Source: Kiritimatiellia bacterium (GTDB lineage Bacteria > Verrucomicrobiota > Kiritimatiellia > RFP12 > UBA1067). Taken from it: 26,415 bases of DNA. The notes under the pieces are model-generated. The model was not told the DNA's origin. It did no database searches and saw only the letters and a program-made list of their open reading frames with translations. The position numbers and the translations under genes were made by a program. The stretch lies in contig JAEDMC010000010.1 of assembly GCA_016303225.1 (NCBI GenBank), forward strand, positions 1-26,415. The letters are read 5' to 3'. Shown piece by piece: positions 1 through 8,420 of the stretch. Position 1 is the first letter of the stretch. Each line of letters starts with the position of its first letter.

Positions 1-54
<54 letters not shown>

Positions 55-63
55 TCCACAAAA

Positions 64-100
64 GTGCGTTTGACCCAATGAAATCAAGGGTGAAACGTAC
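64..100. repeat. Imperfect inverted repeat just after tRNA-Ala
   Basis: Arms GTGCGTTTGACCC (64-76) and GGGTGAAACGTAC (88-100) pair at 11 of 13 positions around an 11-base loop. T-rich sequence (TTCTTGTTTA) follows, so it could act as a weak terminator for the tRNA transcript. It could equally be an operator or a recombinase arm site, since the same GTTTCAC/GTGAAAC core recurs at 124-144. Confidence 0.5.
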
Positions 101-123
101 TTCTTGTTTATCCGATTCCGCCC

Positions 124-144
124 TGTTTCACCCCATGTGAAACA
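124..144. repeat. Perfect inverted repeat TGTTTCAC/GTGAAACA
   Basis: Arms 124-131 and 137-144 are perfect 8-bp complements separated by CCCAT. The stretch GTTTCACCC (126-134) is also complementary to GGGTGAAAC at 88-96, so the two inverted repeats share one core. A dyad of this size is typical of an operator for a dimeric repressor or a recombinase core. The sequence alone does not choose between them. Confidence 0.5.
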
Positions 145-453
145 CCGAGAAATGAACTGCAAAATAGAACAAACTAGGGTACGGAGATCGGACCGGGTAC
201 GCCGAAGAAAAATTCTGTGGCGGCGAGAAAAGTTTTCGGGACGATCTCCTGTCGGCCGTTTTGACCATCCCGCGCGGGGTCTTCAACTGATTCCGTCACA
301 TTGCATCGCGATAGGTTTTGTGCCATTGGCAAAAGCGGCACAAGCGAGTAGTGACGGGGAAAAGCTGAGAGAGGGAAGCCCGCAAATACCGGGTGTTTTT
401 GGTAAAATATACGCTGTCAGGAGGGATGTTGAAAATCGGGATTATTGCCGTAG

Positions 454-3400
454 ATGGAAGAGGTGAAATATAGCGCAGGCATGAGGCTTCGCATTCGTGA
501 TGCGGAGTGGTTCGTGCGTGGGGTGAAACCGGTCAGAACCGGCGGGCAGGCGCTGTATGTTCGCGGCATTACCTGTCCGGTGCAGGGGCGCGATCAGATC
601 TTCTGGACGGAGGCGGAGAAGAATACGGCCGGGGAGACGGAGATCGAGATCATTCGTCCGGAAAATGTAGAGTTGCGGCTGGATACCTCGAGCCATGCGA
701 TTACGACACGGCTGCGCATTGAATCCGTGGCGCGGCACAATCCCGTTTCAAGCGGCAACATTGCCATTGCGCACCATGCGGCGATGGACGTGTTGAATTA
801 TCAGTTGCAGCCCGCCTATCATGCGCTGAATTCGCAGCGCGATCCGCGCTCCCGCATTCTCATTGCCGATGCCGTCGGTCTGGGCAAGACGTTGGAGGCG
901 GGCGTGTTGCTGTCGGAACTCATCTGCCGCGGTGCGGCCAAGCGCATTCTTGTCGTGACGCTGAAGTCGATGATGGCTCAGTTCCAGAAGGAAATGTGGT
1001 GCCGATTCTCCATTCCGCTGGTGCGCCTCGACTCGACGGGGCTCCAGCGCATTCGCAGCGAGATTCCGTCCAATCACAATCCCTTCAACTACTACGACAA
1101 GACCATTGTCTCGGTTGATACGCTCAAGCAGGACAACCAGTTCAAGGGTGCGCTTGAGTCGGCCCATTGGGATGTGATTGTGATCGACGAGGCGCATAAC
1201 GTGTCCGCCAGAGGTAAGGGCCAGCGGGCGCAGCGTGCGCGGCTCGCGGAGAAGCTCGCCACGCTTTGCGACCACATGATCCTCCTCTCGGCGACGCCTC
1301 ACGACGGTTCGAAGGAAAGCTTCGCGTCGCTGATGACGCTGCTGGATCCGCTGGCGATTCCGAATCCGTCGAAGTACGGCCCCAAGGACATCGAGGGACT
1401 GTTCGAACGACGGTTCAAGAAGGATGTCGCGGATGAAATCGCCGCGCATTTCCCCGAGCGCGTCCTCGTCCCCATCGAGGCCGAGGCTTCGCTGGCCGAG
1501 CGAACCCTCTACGAGGCGCTCAAGAACCTGAACCTGGAGATGGACAGTCGTCGAGGAAAGGGCGATGTCATGTTTCGGACGACGCTGGTGAAGTCACTCC
1601 TGTCGTCCCCGGCGGCGTTCATCGAGACGGTCAACCACCGGCTGGCGAATGCGAAGACCACGCCGGCCGATGCCGTGCAGCTCTCGCGGGCGCTCGAGCT
1701 CGCCAAGGACATTGGCAATGCGGACTTCACCAAGTACCAGCGGCTCGTCGCCTACCTCAAGGACAAGAAGACCGGCTGGAACAAGAGAGATTCCGCGGAC
1801 CGTCTGGTGATCTTCACGGAGCGTATCGAGACGAAGCGGTTCTTGATTGAGACTCTTGGACGAGATCTCGGGCTGGATGCCAAGGCGATTGCATCCATCG
1901 ATGGACGCATGAAGGACGTTGACATCATGCGCGTCGTGGAGCAGTTCGGCCTCGCCAACTCCCCGTTGCGCATCCTGATCGCGTCCGATGTCGCATCAGA
2001 GGGCATAAACCTGCACTATTTTGCTCATCGGCTCATTCACTTTGACATTCCGTGGTCTCTGATTACCTTCCAGCAACGCAACGGACGAATCGACCGCTAC
2101 GGACAGAAGGCCCAGCCGATCATCACGTTCCTGCTGTCGTCCGTGGACGGTACCCAGGACGATCTCAACGTGATGCGTCATGTGATCAACCGCGAGATCA
2201 ATGCGCATGACAACATCGGCGATCCCGGACAGCTCATGGGCGTTTACGACGCCGCGGAGGAGGAGAACATCGTTGCCCGTGCCTATCAGGCCGTCAAGGA
2301 CGGTGCGCAGGTCATTGCCGCGCTGGATGCGCAGATTGCCGAAGGGCGTGGTGGGACGGCGGGGGAACATGGCGGGACTGAGCCCGCTACACAGGACTCG
2401 GATGATGACTTCAGCCTCGCTGGGCTCATTGGTGCCGGGAATACGCCGTTTATCGACGATTCGGGGACGAAGGGCGTCGATCGCGCCGTGACCATGGAGC
2501 CGCCGACAATTTTCCGCAACGAAAGCGACTACTTGGCGGCGGGCCTTTCGTTCATGCAGGGCGTTTCCAGCCGTAATTACGGTGAACTCAAGCGTGACGA
2601 GCGGACGGGGCTCCTGCGGCTTCCGCTGACGGAGAACCTTCAGAACTACTGCAAGCACGTCCTGCCCTATGAGCTCCGCTCGCAGATCGGCGAGACCGGA
2701 GAACTCCAGTTCACAACGGATGCGAAGACGATGCAGGTCGAAACGGATCTGGCTCGTAACCTGACGCTGGTTTCGGATGACGAGGAGAATCGCCGCGAGG
2801 CCTGGCCCGCAGTGTCCTACCTCTGGCCGCTCAATCCCGTCTCGCAGTGGATCACCGAGAACGTGAACGCCACGTTCGGTTCCCGGTCCGCTCCTGTTCT
2901 CAGGGTCGCGGACTGCCCGGATCCGGTGTTTCTCGTCTATGCGCAGGCACCGAACGAGCATGGCGATCCGCTTGTCCAGCAGTGGTTCAAGGTCGTGTTT
3001 CGCGGCGGGACGGTGCCCGCCACACAAGCCGCGGATGTTTCGGACGGGCGGCTGGAGGAGCTGATCGCGCCCTACGGGCTCAACCGTGCGGGGTTTTCCA
3101 ACGTTGCGGCGAAGGACGAGGTTCTCGATGCGGCGCTGAAGGCCCGCCTGGATGCGCTGCGGCTTCTGGCGATTGAAGCGGTGAGCCCTCATTTTGAAAG
3201 GCTTGTCGCCGAGTACGAGGCGGTTGAAGGACCGAAGAACGCGGCGATTCTGGAGAAGCTCGATGTGCGTCTCAGGAACTCGATGGAGCAGCTGGAGTTC
3301 GTCTTCGAGGGCTACGAGACCGTCGTGAAGAAACTGCGGCAAAGCGCATTTGACCGGGCCAGGCGGAACCGTCAGGAGGCGTATGACAACTTCAAGGACT

Positions 3401-3471
3401 GGGCCGAATCGCATCGGCGCCCGGCCGCGTATCGCCATTGTCAGATCGTCGCGGTGTTTGTCGGAAAGTGA
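454..3471 (+). CDS. drmD: DrmD-like SNF2-family helicase of a DISARM-type system
   Basis: A 1005-residue superfamily 2 helicase/translocase. Motif I is AVGLGKT (140-146), the Walker B box is DEAH (245-248), motif III is LLSATPHDG, and the second RecA lobe ends with QRNGRIDRYGQ near 541-551. The N-terminus (RIRDAEWFVRGV) and overall length match DrmD, the SNF2 helicase of class 1 DISARM. A low-complexity acidic linker near 630-655 follows the helicase core and contains an in-frame REP-like element. The C-terminus is rich in charged helices. ATG 454 is the first possible start because TAG lies directly before it. ATG 481 is an alternative, but neither has a well-placed ribosome site. It is the first gene of the operon and the methylase follows after 10 bp. 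The role is inferred: acting on incoming DNA together with the downstream helicases. Confidence 0.88.
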   Translation: MEEVKYSAGMRLRIRDAEWFVRGVKPVRTGGQALYVRGITCPVQGRDQIFWTEAEKNTAGETEIEIIRPENVELRLDTSSHAITTRLRIESVARHNPVSSGNIAIAHHAAMDVLNYQLQPAYHALNSQRDPRSRILIADAVGLGKTLEAGVLLSELICRGAAKRILVVTLKSMMAQFQKEMWCRFSIPLVRLDSTGLQRIRSEIPSNHNPFNYYDKTIVSVDTLKQDNQFKGALESAHWDVIVIDEAHNVSARGKGQRAQRARLAEKLATLCDHMILLSATPHDGSKESFASLMTLLDPLAIPNPSKYGPKDIEGLFERRFKKDVADEIAAHFPERVLVPIEAEASLAERTLYEALKNLNLEMDSRRGKGDVMFRTTLVKSLLSSPAAFIETVNHRLANAKTTPADAVQLSRALELAKDIGNADFTKYQRLVAYLKDKKTGWNKRDSADRLVIFTERIETKRFLIETLGRDLGLDAKAIASIDGRMKDVDIMRVVEQFGLANSPLRILIASDVASEGINLHYFAHRLIHFDIPWSLITFQQRNGRIDRYGQKAQPIITFLLSSVDGTQDDLNVMRHVINREINAHDNIGDPGQLMGVYDAAEEENIVARAYQAVKDGAQVIAALDAQIAEGRGGTAGEHGGTEPATQDSDDDFSLAGLIGAGNTPFIDDSGTKGVDRAVTMEPPTIFRNESDYLAAGLSFMQGVSSRNYGELKRDERTGLLRLPLTENLQNYCKHVLPYELRSQIGETGELQFTTDAKTMQVETDLARNLTLVSDDEENRREAWPAVSYLWPLNPVSQWITENVNATFGSRSAPVLRVADCPDPVFLVYAQAPNEHGDPLVQQWFKVVFRGGTVPATQAADVSDGRLEELIAPYGLNRAGFSNVAAKDEVLDAALKARLDALRLLAIEAVSPHFERLVAEYEAVEGPKNAAILEKLDVRLRNSMEQLEFVFEGYETVVKKLRQSAFDRARRNRQEAYDNFKDWAESHRRPAAYRHCQIVAVFVGK
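2370..2407. repeat. 38-nt REP-like element inside drmD (copy 1)
   Basis: A stem TGGCGGG/CCCGCTA (7 pairs, one G-T) closes the 6-base loop ACTGAG. It is followed by the tail ACAGGACTCGGATGATG (2391-2407). The tail differs by one base from the tail at 11007-11023 and is the same for 16 bases as the tail in the methylase gene (5020) up to one substitution. It encodes GGTEPATQDSDD in the linker of the helicase. The preceding 20 bases look like a degenerate partial copy. Confidence 0.7.
3003..3040. repeat. Diverged 38-nt REP-like element inside drmD (copy 2)
   Basis: The stem GGCGGG/CCCGCC (3004-3009 and 3016-3021) with the 6-base loop ACGGTG is followed by ACACAAGCCGCGGATG. Over 38 bases it agrees with the copy at 2370 at about 29 positions by hand alignment. 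It encodes GGTVPATQ, close to the GGTEPATQ encoded by the first copy in the same reading frame. Confidence 0.55.
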
Positions 3472-3481
3472 GGGATGGTAA

Positions 3482-6400
3482 ATGGCTGAATTTTCCGGCA
3501 TTCGCAACGAGAACGAGTTCTACTTCGCGCATTACCTCACGTCCCTGATGGACGACGAGCTTAAGGAGGTCTGCCAGACGGACGAGATGAAGTCCGCCTT
3601 CGAGAAGGTTTCCAAGCTGGGGCTCGAATACCACGCCGTTGCCGCGGCGCGAGACCTTGTGAACCGTCATCGGTCGGCCGCGTATGCGGAGGACCGCAAG
3701 GACTATCTCGAAAAGTTGCATGTCTTTGTCGCAAAACTTGCCGGATGCCTGGGCTATGCGGGCGTCTTCACGTCGCCGGGAATCCGCCTTTTCCAGGGCG
3801 TGAACCTGACGATTCCCGTGTCCGGGATCATGACGGACAAGGACGGCGGGGTCGCGGCGATGCTGATCGAGTCCTACCACGACTACGGTTCGTTGCAGCG
3901 CTACAAGGACGAGGGCATTCTCGAGAACTTTCTGTCTGCGGATCAGCTGGCGGTGGACGGCATCCCCGAACCGTCGCACCGTGAACTCTCCGATCGTGTC
4001 CGCGGCGACCGTTCCAAGAACCAGATGCCGACGTGGGAGAACCTGCTCTCCAACGAGATCTTCGCCGCGCCGAACGCCCCTCGTTTCGTCGTGGTCTTCG
4101 GTGAGGATTCGATTCTTCTTGCGGACAAGACCAAGTGGGCCGAACGCCGGACGCTGATCTTCGATCTCGACGAGATCTACGACCGCGGCGAAAGGGCGAC
4201 GTTCCGCGCGATGGTCTGCCTCTTGGCGAAATCTTCGCTTGCGCCCAACGGGGCGACGCCGCTTCCGGACAAGCTGGACGAGAACTCCCACAAGAACGCC
4301 TTTGGCGTCTCGAAATCGCTGCGCTATGCGATGCGCGAGGCCATTGAGCTTCTCGGCAATGCGATTCTCGAGACGAATCCTGATGCCCGGCGGAAGACCG
4401 CGGAGGGGACGGCGAACAATTTCTCCGCGAAGGAGCTCTCGAAAGAGTGCATCCTTGTGATGTACCGCTTCCTGTTCGTGCTCTTCCTGGAGTCCCGCAA
4501 GGACCTTGGATACTTCGAAACGGTAAAGGGCGGGGACGACATCTTCTGGAGCGCGTATGGCTTTGACCATCTGCGCGATCTCGAGACCATTCCGCTACTG
4601 ACGGACGCTGATCGTTCTGGGCTGTACTTCGACCGAACCATCAAGCAGCTCTTCAGCAAGATCTGGAACGGTTCTGGCTTGTCATCCGATGTTGTGGATG
4701 CGGCTGGGGCGGACGCCTTCCGCATTTTGCCGCTCAAGGCGCATCTGTTCGACCCGGAACGGACGCCGTTCTTCAACCATGCGAACATTCCGAACGAGGT
4801 CTGGCAGAAGATCGTTTACTCGCTTTCAATCGGTGAGGCGGGGACAGGCAAGCGGAAGCGCAAGGGGCGCATCTCCTACGCTCAGCTGGGCATACAGCAG
4901 CTCGGCGCGGTTTACGAGGCGTTGTTGAGCTATACGGGCTTTCATGCGAAAGAAGACCTTTACGAGGTTCAGAGCGCAGGTGGTAGGGCGGGCGCTCTCT
5001 CGCCCGCCGCAGACGACGGACAGGACTCGGATGAGGGATCGGATGGCGCGGCGGAAGACACGGGCTCAGCGTCGAAATCTGATGTCTTCGATACCGGCTA
5101 CTTTGTAACCGCCGAAGACCTGAAGGGCTATACCAACGCAGAGAAGGTGGCGAACAAGGACGGTACGCTTGTCTGCCACAAGAAGGGCTCTTTCATCTAC
5201 CGCATGGCGGGACGAGACCGCGAACGTTCGGCCTCGTACTACACGCCTGAAGTGCTGACGCGCTGTCTGGTGCGGCTCGCCATCAAGGAGCGCGTGACGG
5301 ACGACATGCCCGCGGACGAGGTGATGAAGCTCACGGTCTGCGAACCGGCGATGGGATCCGCGGCGTTCTTGAACGAGACCATCGATCAGCTCGCGGACAT
5401 CTACCTTCGCAAGAAGCAGAAGGAACTCAAGAAGACCATCCCGATCGAGCAGTACGCGGCGGAGAAGGCCCGCGTGAAGATGGTCATCGCCGATAACAAC
5501 GTCTTCGGCGTCGACCTCAATCCGACCGCGGCGGATCTTGCCGAAGTCTCGCTGTGGCTCGGGTCAATCGGCGGCGAGAAGCTTCCGACGGGACAGGATC
5601 GCGATGCGCCCTACATCCCGTGGTTCGGCACCCAGCTCAAGTGCGGAAACTCGATTATCGGCTGTCGCCGCGAGGTCGTGATGCGCGACGGGACGCACAA
5701 GAAGGTCGGTTTCAACGAGCCGTTTCCCGATAACGCGGTGTGGCACTTCCTGATCCCGGACGAGGGCATGGCCATCAAGCTCGACAAAGTCGTGAAGGGC
5801 ATTGTCGGCGACGAGGTGGCGACGCGGATCAAGAAGTGGAGCAAGGCGTTCCAGTTGCCGGACAAGAAGAAAAAGTACGCCGAATACGACAAGACCTGGA
5901 AGCGACTCTCGACGGTTTCCCGTGCGATCGACACAATCTGGCGTAGCGCGGCGGATGACATCAAGGCGCTCAACGACCGCACGCGCGATGACGTGGCCTA
6001 CTTCGGGTATGAGCCCCAGGCATCGTCCTTCCAGGACATCAAGACGAAGGACCGTCAGCTCAACACGGAAATCTCGCGTGACGAATACGGCAACATCGAC
6101 TACTCCAAGTCGCTCGATTCCGTCACGGATTATTTCAAGCTGAAGACGATCCTCGATCTCTGGTGTTCGCTGTGGTTCTGGCCGCTTGACAAGACGGAGA
6201 AGTTGCCGAGCTGGGAAGACTTCGAGACGCTTGTAGGACTGCTTGCCCGCGGCGAATTCGAAGCGCCGGGTCAGATGAAGTTTGACTTCCTCGGTGACGT
6301 GAAGATGACGACGGAGGGCAAGACGCTCGCCGATCAGTTCAACGCCGATCCGACGCTCGCCAATCTCTATCGCCTGTTCCCATTCGCCGAAGTCTCGCAA

Positions 6401-8401
6401 TCCATCGCCGAACGCCAGCACTTCCTCCACTGGGAACTCGAGTTCGCTCCCGTCTTCAAGGACCGTGGCGGCTTTGATCTCATCGTCGGAAACCCGCCGT
6501 GGGTGAAGTTGCAGTGGAACGAGCAGGGCATCCTTTCCGAATACGACCCTCACATTGCGGTTCGGAAGATCAGCGCAAGTGACACAATGGCGCTCCGCAC
6601 GGAGGCGTTCGCGCAAAACTCGGATGCTTGCGCGGCGTATTTGCGGGAGTTCACCGAGACGACGGGAATGAAGTCGTTTCTCAATGCGTCTGTAAATTAC
6701 CCGTCGTTGGCAGGGGTGCAGACGAATCTGTATAAGTTCTTTTTGCCGCTTGCTTATCGCATCGCGAATATGAATGGCGTGTCGTCGTTTGTCCATCCTG
6801 AGGGCGTTTATGATGATCCGAACGGTGGTAAGCTGAGAGCGGAGATGTATCCGCGACTCCGTCTTCATGCACAGTTTGTGAATGAGTTGAAGCTCTTTGA
6901 CATTCATCATCTTGTTGCATATAGTCTGAACGTATATGGCTCGCAACGCAATTGCGTGTTGTTTAACAATATAGCCCGATTGTATCATCCGTCAACAATG
7001 GATGAGTGCTTTACAAAGGACGATAGCGCTGAATTGCCGTTGGAACGTAACGAGCAGGGGACATGGAATCTTGTCGGACATCCAGATCGTGTAGTAAAGG
7101 TAGATGATGAGACGTTGCAGTTGTTCGTGACACTTTACGATGTGCCAGGAACGCCTTCGCGGCAGTCACGACTTCCGGCGATCTATACGCGAAAATTTCT
7201 TGCTCCTATTCTTGTGGCGTTTTCTCATGCTCCCCGAAAAATGCAAGACACTGAATATGGTGTTTCGGTTTGTTGGGATGAGACAGGAGCATGCAAGGAC
7301 GGCACGATCAAGCGACAGACAGGTTTTGTTGCGAGTGCGGATGAGGTAATTTATTCGGGGCCGCTGTTCTTTGTTGGAAATCCGATTTACAAGACGGCGA
7401 GGGTAAAGTGTCGACTCAACAGCGATTTTGACAATGTTGATTTGACTTGTGCTGAAGAATCTTATCGCCCTCGAACGAATTATGTGCGCAATGTTGATGT
7501 GGCAGAATATGTGAAACGGCTGGGGGAGTATTGTGGAGATAAAATTACAAAATCTTACCGGCTGTTGTGTCGCCATATGCTTGCAATTACGGGTGAAAGA
7601 TCGTTGATTCCAATTTTTTCCCCAAGGGGGTACGCTCATATCCACGGTGTGATTGAATTTTTATTCAATCACACCGTGGATATGAGCGAGCTCACATCAA
7701 CGTTTGGAGCTTGGATGAGTTTGCCGTTCGACTGGTTCATTCGGTCGACGGGGAAGGCGAATTTCCATAATGAGACCGCAAAGCTTTTGCCCGCTATTGG
7801 CAAGAACCTTTTGGTGTCCTCTCGTGCCTTGTTGCTGAACTGTCTCAACCGAGACTACGCGGAACTTTGGTCTGCTGCATGGGACGATGCGTATGGAAAC
7901 GACGACTGGTTGTCGTCGGATACGTGCTTGACGAAGTGGGCGGATCATCTTACTTCTGGAAAGAAGTGGCAATGGGAGACTCCTTTGCGCGCGCAGCTTG
8001 ATCGCCGCCAGGCGCTTCTTGAACTTGATGTGATTGTGACGAAGGCGCTGGGGTTGTCGCTTGATGATTTGCTGTTGATGTATCGCGTGAGCTTCCCGAC
8101 GATGCGCAAGTACGATGCCGATACTTTCTACGACCAGAACGGGCGGTGTGTATTCTCGGCGAAGAGCGGCGAGTCGTATCTCTCCCGCAAGGAGTGGGAG
8201 GCAATCAAGGACATGCCCTCCGGCGAGTTCAAGAAGACAATCACCGAAACGGTCTTCTCCGACACGCCCACCGAGCGCACCATCGTCTACAAAGCTCCGT
8301 TCTTCAAAAAGTGCCGCGAAGACGACTACAAGGAGGCGTGGAAGATGCTGGAGAAGAGAATGGCCGATGGGGATGCCATTGTCGGCAAGCGGACGATGTG
8401 A
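3482..8401 (+). CDS. drmMI: Eco57I-type N6-adenine DNA methyltransferase, DrmMI-like
   Basis: A 1639-residue protein, probably methylating adenine in host DNA to mark self. The SAM-binding motif I CEPAMGSAAF starts at residue 620, FGVDLNP follows about 50 residues later, and the catalytic motif IV is NPPW at 1004-1007. About 380 residues lie between the two motifs. The N-terminal third carries the FGEDSILLADKTKWAERR/DLDEIY segment seen in large DISARM and BREX-type methylases. The probable target-recognition region follows NPPW (roughly 1010-1450) and is more A+T-rich than the rest. ATG 3482 is preceded by GAGGGATGG, which overlaps the end of the upstream gene. The symbol rests on motif type and on position directly after drmD; no nuclease motif is obvious. 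The gene contains REP-like elements at 4983 and 8361 and a perfect 26-bp inverted repeat at 7633-7688. Confidence 0.85.
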   Translation: MAEFSGIRNENEFYFAHYLTSLMDDELKEVCQTDEMKSAFEKVSKLGLEYHAVAAARDLVNRHRSAAYAEDRKDYLEKLHVFVAKLAGCLGYAGVFTSPGIRLFQGVNLTIPVSGIMTDKDGGVAAMLIESYHDYGSLQRYKDEGILENFLSADQLAVDGIPEPSHRELSDRVRGDRSKNQMPTWENLLSNEIFAAPNAPRFVVVFGEDSILLADKTKWAERRTLIFDLDEIYDRGERATFRAMVCLLAKSSLAPNGATPLPDKLDENSHKNAFGVSKSLRYAMREAIELLGNAILETNPDARRKTAEGTANNFSAKELSKECILVMYRFLFVLFLESRKDLGYFETVKGGDDIFWSAYGFDHLRDLETIPLLTDADRSGLYFDRTIKQLFSKIWNGSGLSSDVVDAAGADAFRILPLKAHLFDPERTPFFNHANIPNEVWQKIVYSLSIGEAGTGKRKRKGRISYAQLGIQQLGAVYEALLSYTGFHAKEDLYEVQSAGGRAGALSPAADDGQDSDEGSDGAAEDTGSASKSDVFDTGYFVTAEDLKGYTNAEKVANKDGTLVCHKKGSFIYRMAGRDRERSASYYTPEVLTRCLVRLAIKERVTDDMPADEVMKLTVCEPAMGSAAFLNETIDQLADIYLRKKQKELKKTIPIEQYAAEKARVKMVIADNNVFGVDLNPTAADLAEVSLWLGSIGGEKLPTGQDRDAPYIPWFGTQLKCGNSIIGCRREVVMRDGTHKKVGFNEPFPDNAVWHFLIPDEGMAIKLDKVVKGIVGDEVATRIKKWSKAFQLPDKKKKYAEYDKTWKRLSTVSRAIDTIWRSAADDIKALNDRTRDDVAYFGYEPQASSFQDIKTKDRQLNTEISRDEYGNIDYSKSLDSVTDYFKLKTILDLWCSLWFWPLDKTEKLPSWEDFETLVGLLARGEFEAPGQMKFDFLGDVKMTTEGKTLADQFNADPTLANLYRLFPFAEVSQSIAERQHFLHWELEFAPVFKDRGGFDLIVGNPPWVKLQWNEQGILSEYDPHIAVRKISASDTMALRTEAFAQNSDACAAYLREFTETTGMKSFLNASVNYPSLAGVQTNLYKFFLPLAYRIANMNGVSSFVHPEGVYDDPNGGKLRAEMYPRLRLHAQFVNELKLFDIHHLVAYSLNVYGSQRNCVLFNNIARLYHPSTMDECFTKDDSAELPLERNEQGTWNLVGHPDRVVKVDDETLQLFVTLYDVPGTPSRQSRLPAIYTRKFLAPILVAFSHAPRKMQDTEYGVSVCWDETGACKDGTIKRQTGFVASADEVIYSGPLFFVGNPIYKTARVKCRLNSDFDNVDLTCAEESYRPRTNYVRNVDVAEYVKRLGEYCGDKITKSYRLLCRHMLAITGERSLIPIFSPRGYAHIHGVIEFLFNHTVDMSELTSTFGAWMSLPFDWFIRSTGKANFHNETAKLLPAIGKNLLVSSRALLLNCLNRDYAELWSAAWDDAYGNDDWLSSDTCLTKWADHLTSGKKWQWETPLRAQLDRRQALLELDVIVTKALGLSLDDLLLMYRVSFPTMRKYDADTFYDQNGRCVFSAKSGESYLSRKEWEAIKDMPSGEFKKTITETVFSDTPTERTIVYKAPFFKKCREDDYKEAWKMLEKRMADGDAIVGKRTM
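4983..5036. repeat. REP-like palindrome with GTAG and conserved tail, inside the methylase gene
   Basis: GTAG (4983-4986) precedes a perfect 8-bp stem GGCGGGCG/CGCCCGCC (4987-4994, 5001-5008) with the 6-base loop CTCTCT. Eleven bases later comes ACAGGACTCGGATGA (5020-5034), identical to 2391-2405 in drmD. A GTAG tetranucleotide just 5' of the hairpin is the classical mark of REP elements moved by REP-associated transposases. It sits in an acidic, Gly/Ala/Ser-rich linker, where an insertion would be tolerated. Confidence 0.7.
7633..7688. repeat. Perfect 26-bp inverted repeat with 4-nt loop inside the methylase gene
   Basis: The left arm 7633-7658 (CGCTCATATCCACGG...) and right arm 7663-7688 (...CCGTGGATATGAGCG) are exact reverse complements, separated only by TTTT. 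Pairing stops at an A/A mismatch outside the arms. The frame stays open through it, and both arms encode plausible methylase sequence (HIHGVIEF on the left, FNHTVDMS on the right). In mRNA it would form a very stable hairpin in the middle of a coding region. Confidence 0.95.
8361..8398. repeat. Diverged 38-nt REP-like element at the 3' end of the methylase gene
   Basis: Starting TGGCCGATGGG, this stretch agrees with the element at 10986-11023 at about 30 of 38 positions by hand alignment. It ends 3 bases before the end of the gene, directly before TGA, so the last dozen codons of the methylase (MADGDAIVGKRTM) lie within it. The hairpin has decayed to ATGGC/GCCAT. Confidence 0.5.
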
Positions 8402-8407
8402 GTTTCT

Positions 8408-8413
8408 TAGGAG
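8408..8413 (+). promoter_or_regulatory. Ribosome binding site TAGGAG that fixes the start of the OLD-type gene
   Basis: TAGGAG lies 7 bases before ATG 8421. The frame stays open upstream to 8115, inside the methylase gene. However, this site and the family-typical N-terminus that follows (IDNFKGL...GPNNAGKT) show that the true start is 8421. Confidence 0.75.
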
Positions 8414-8420
8414 TAAAACG

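Larger units (their letters stand above)
55..453. other. Gene-free leader region between tRNA-Ala and the operon
   Basis: I see no convincing protein gene in these 399 bases; the open frame across them is of odd composition and lacks a ribosome site. The region holds inverted repeats at 64-100, 124-144 and 183-190/242-249 (GGAGATCG/CGATCTCC). A weak -10-like TAAAAT lies at 403-408 without a good -35. A strong AGGAGG lies at 419-424, but it is 29 bases from the first ATG of the next gene (454), too far to serve it. It lies 1 base before ATG 426 and 4 before TTG 429, which share a frame ending at TAG 471-473. The operon promoter should lie here but I cannot fix its position. Confidence 0.6.

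Noticed and set aside
104..466. A 120-residue frame in the leader region
   Set aside because: No ribosome site, Arg-rich unnatural composition, and it overlaps the start of drmD.
426..473. A 15-codon leader peptide after AGGAGG at 419-424
   Set aside because: The spacing of 1 base to ATG 426 is too short, and the alternative TTG 429 is a weak start; no regulatory codon runs are seen. It stays possible that it couples translation to ATG 481.
1996..3507. A 503-residue open frame on the minus strand opposite drmD
   Set aside because: No recognisable motif, composition typical of an antisense shadow, and the plus-strand helicase runs through the whole interval.
3482..8401. BREX system with PglX as the methylase
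   Set aside because: No PglZ phosphatase-like gene, BrxC-type ATPase or BrxL-type gene is present, and the neighbouring drmD-like helicase and DUF1998 protein point to DISARM.
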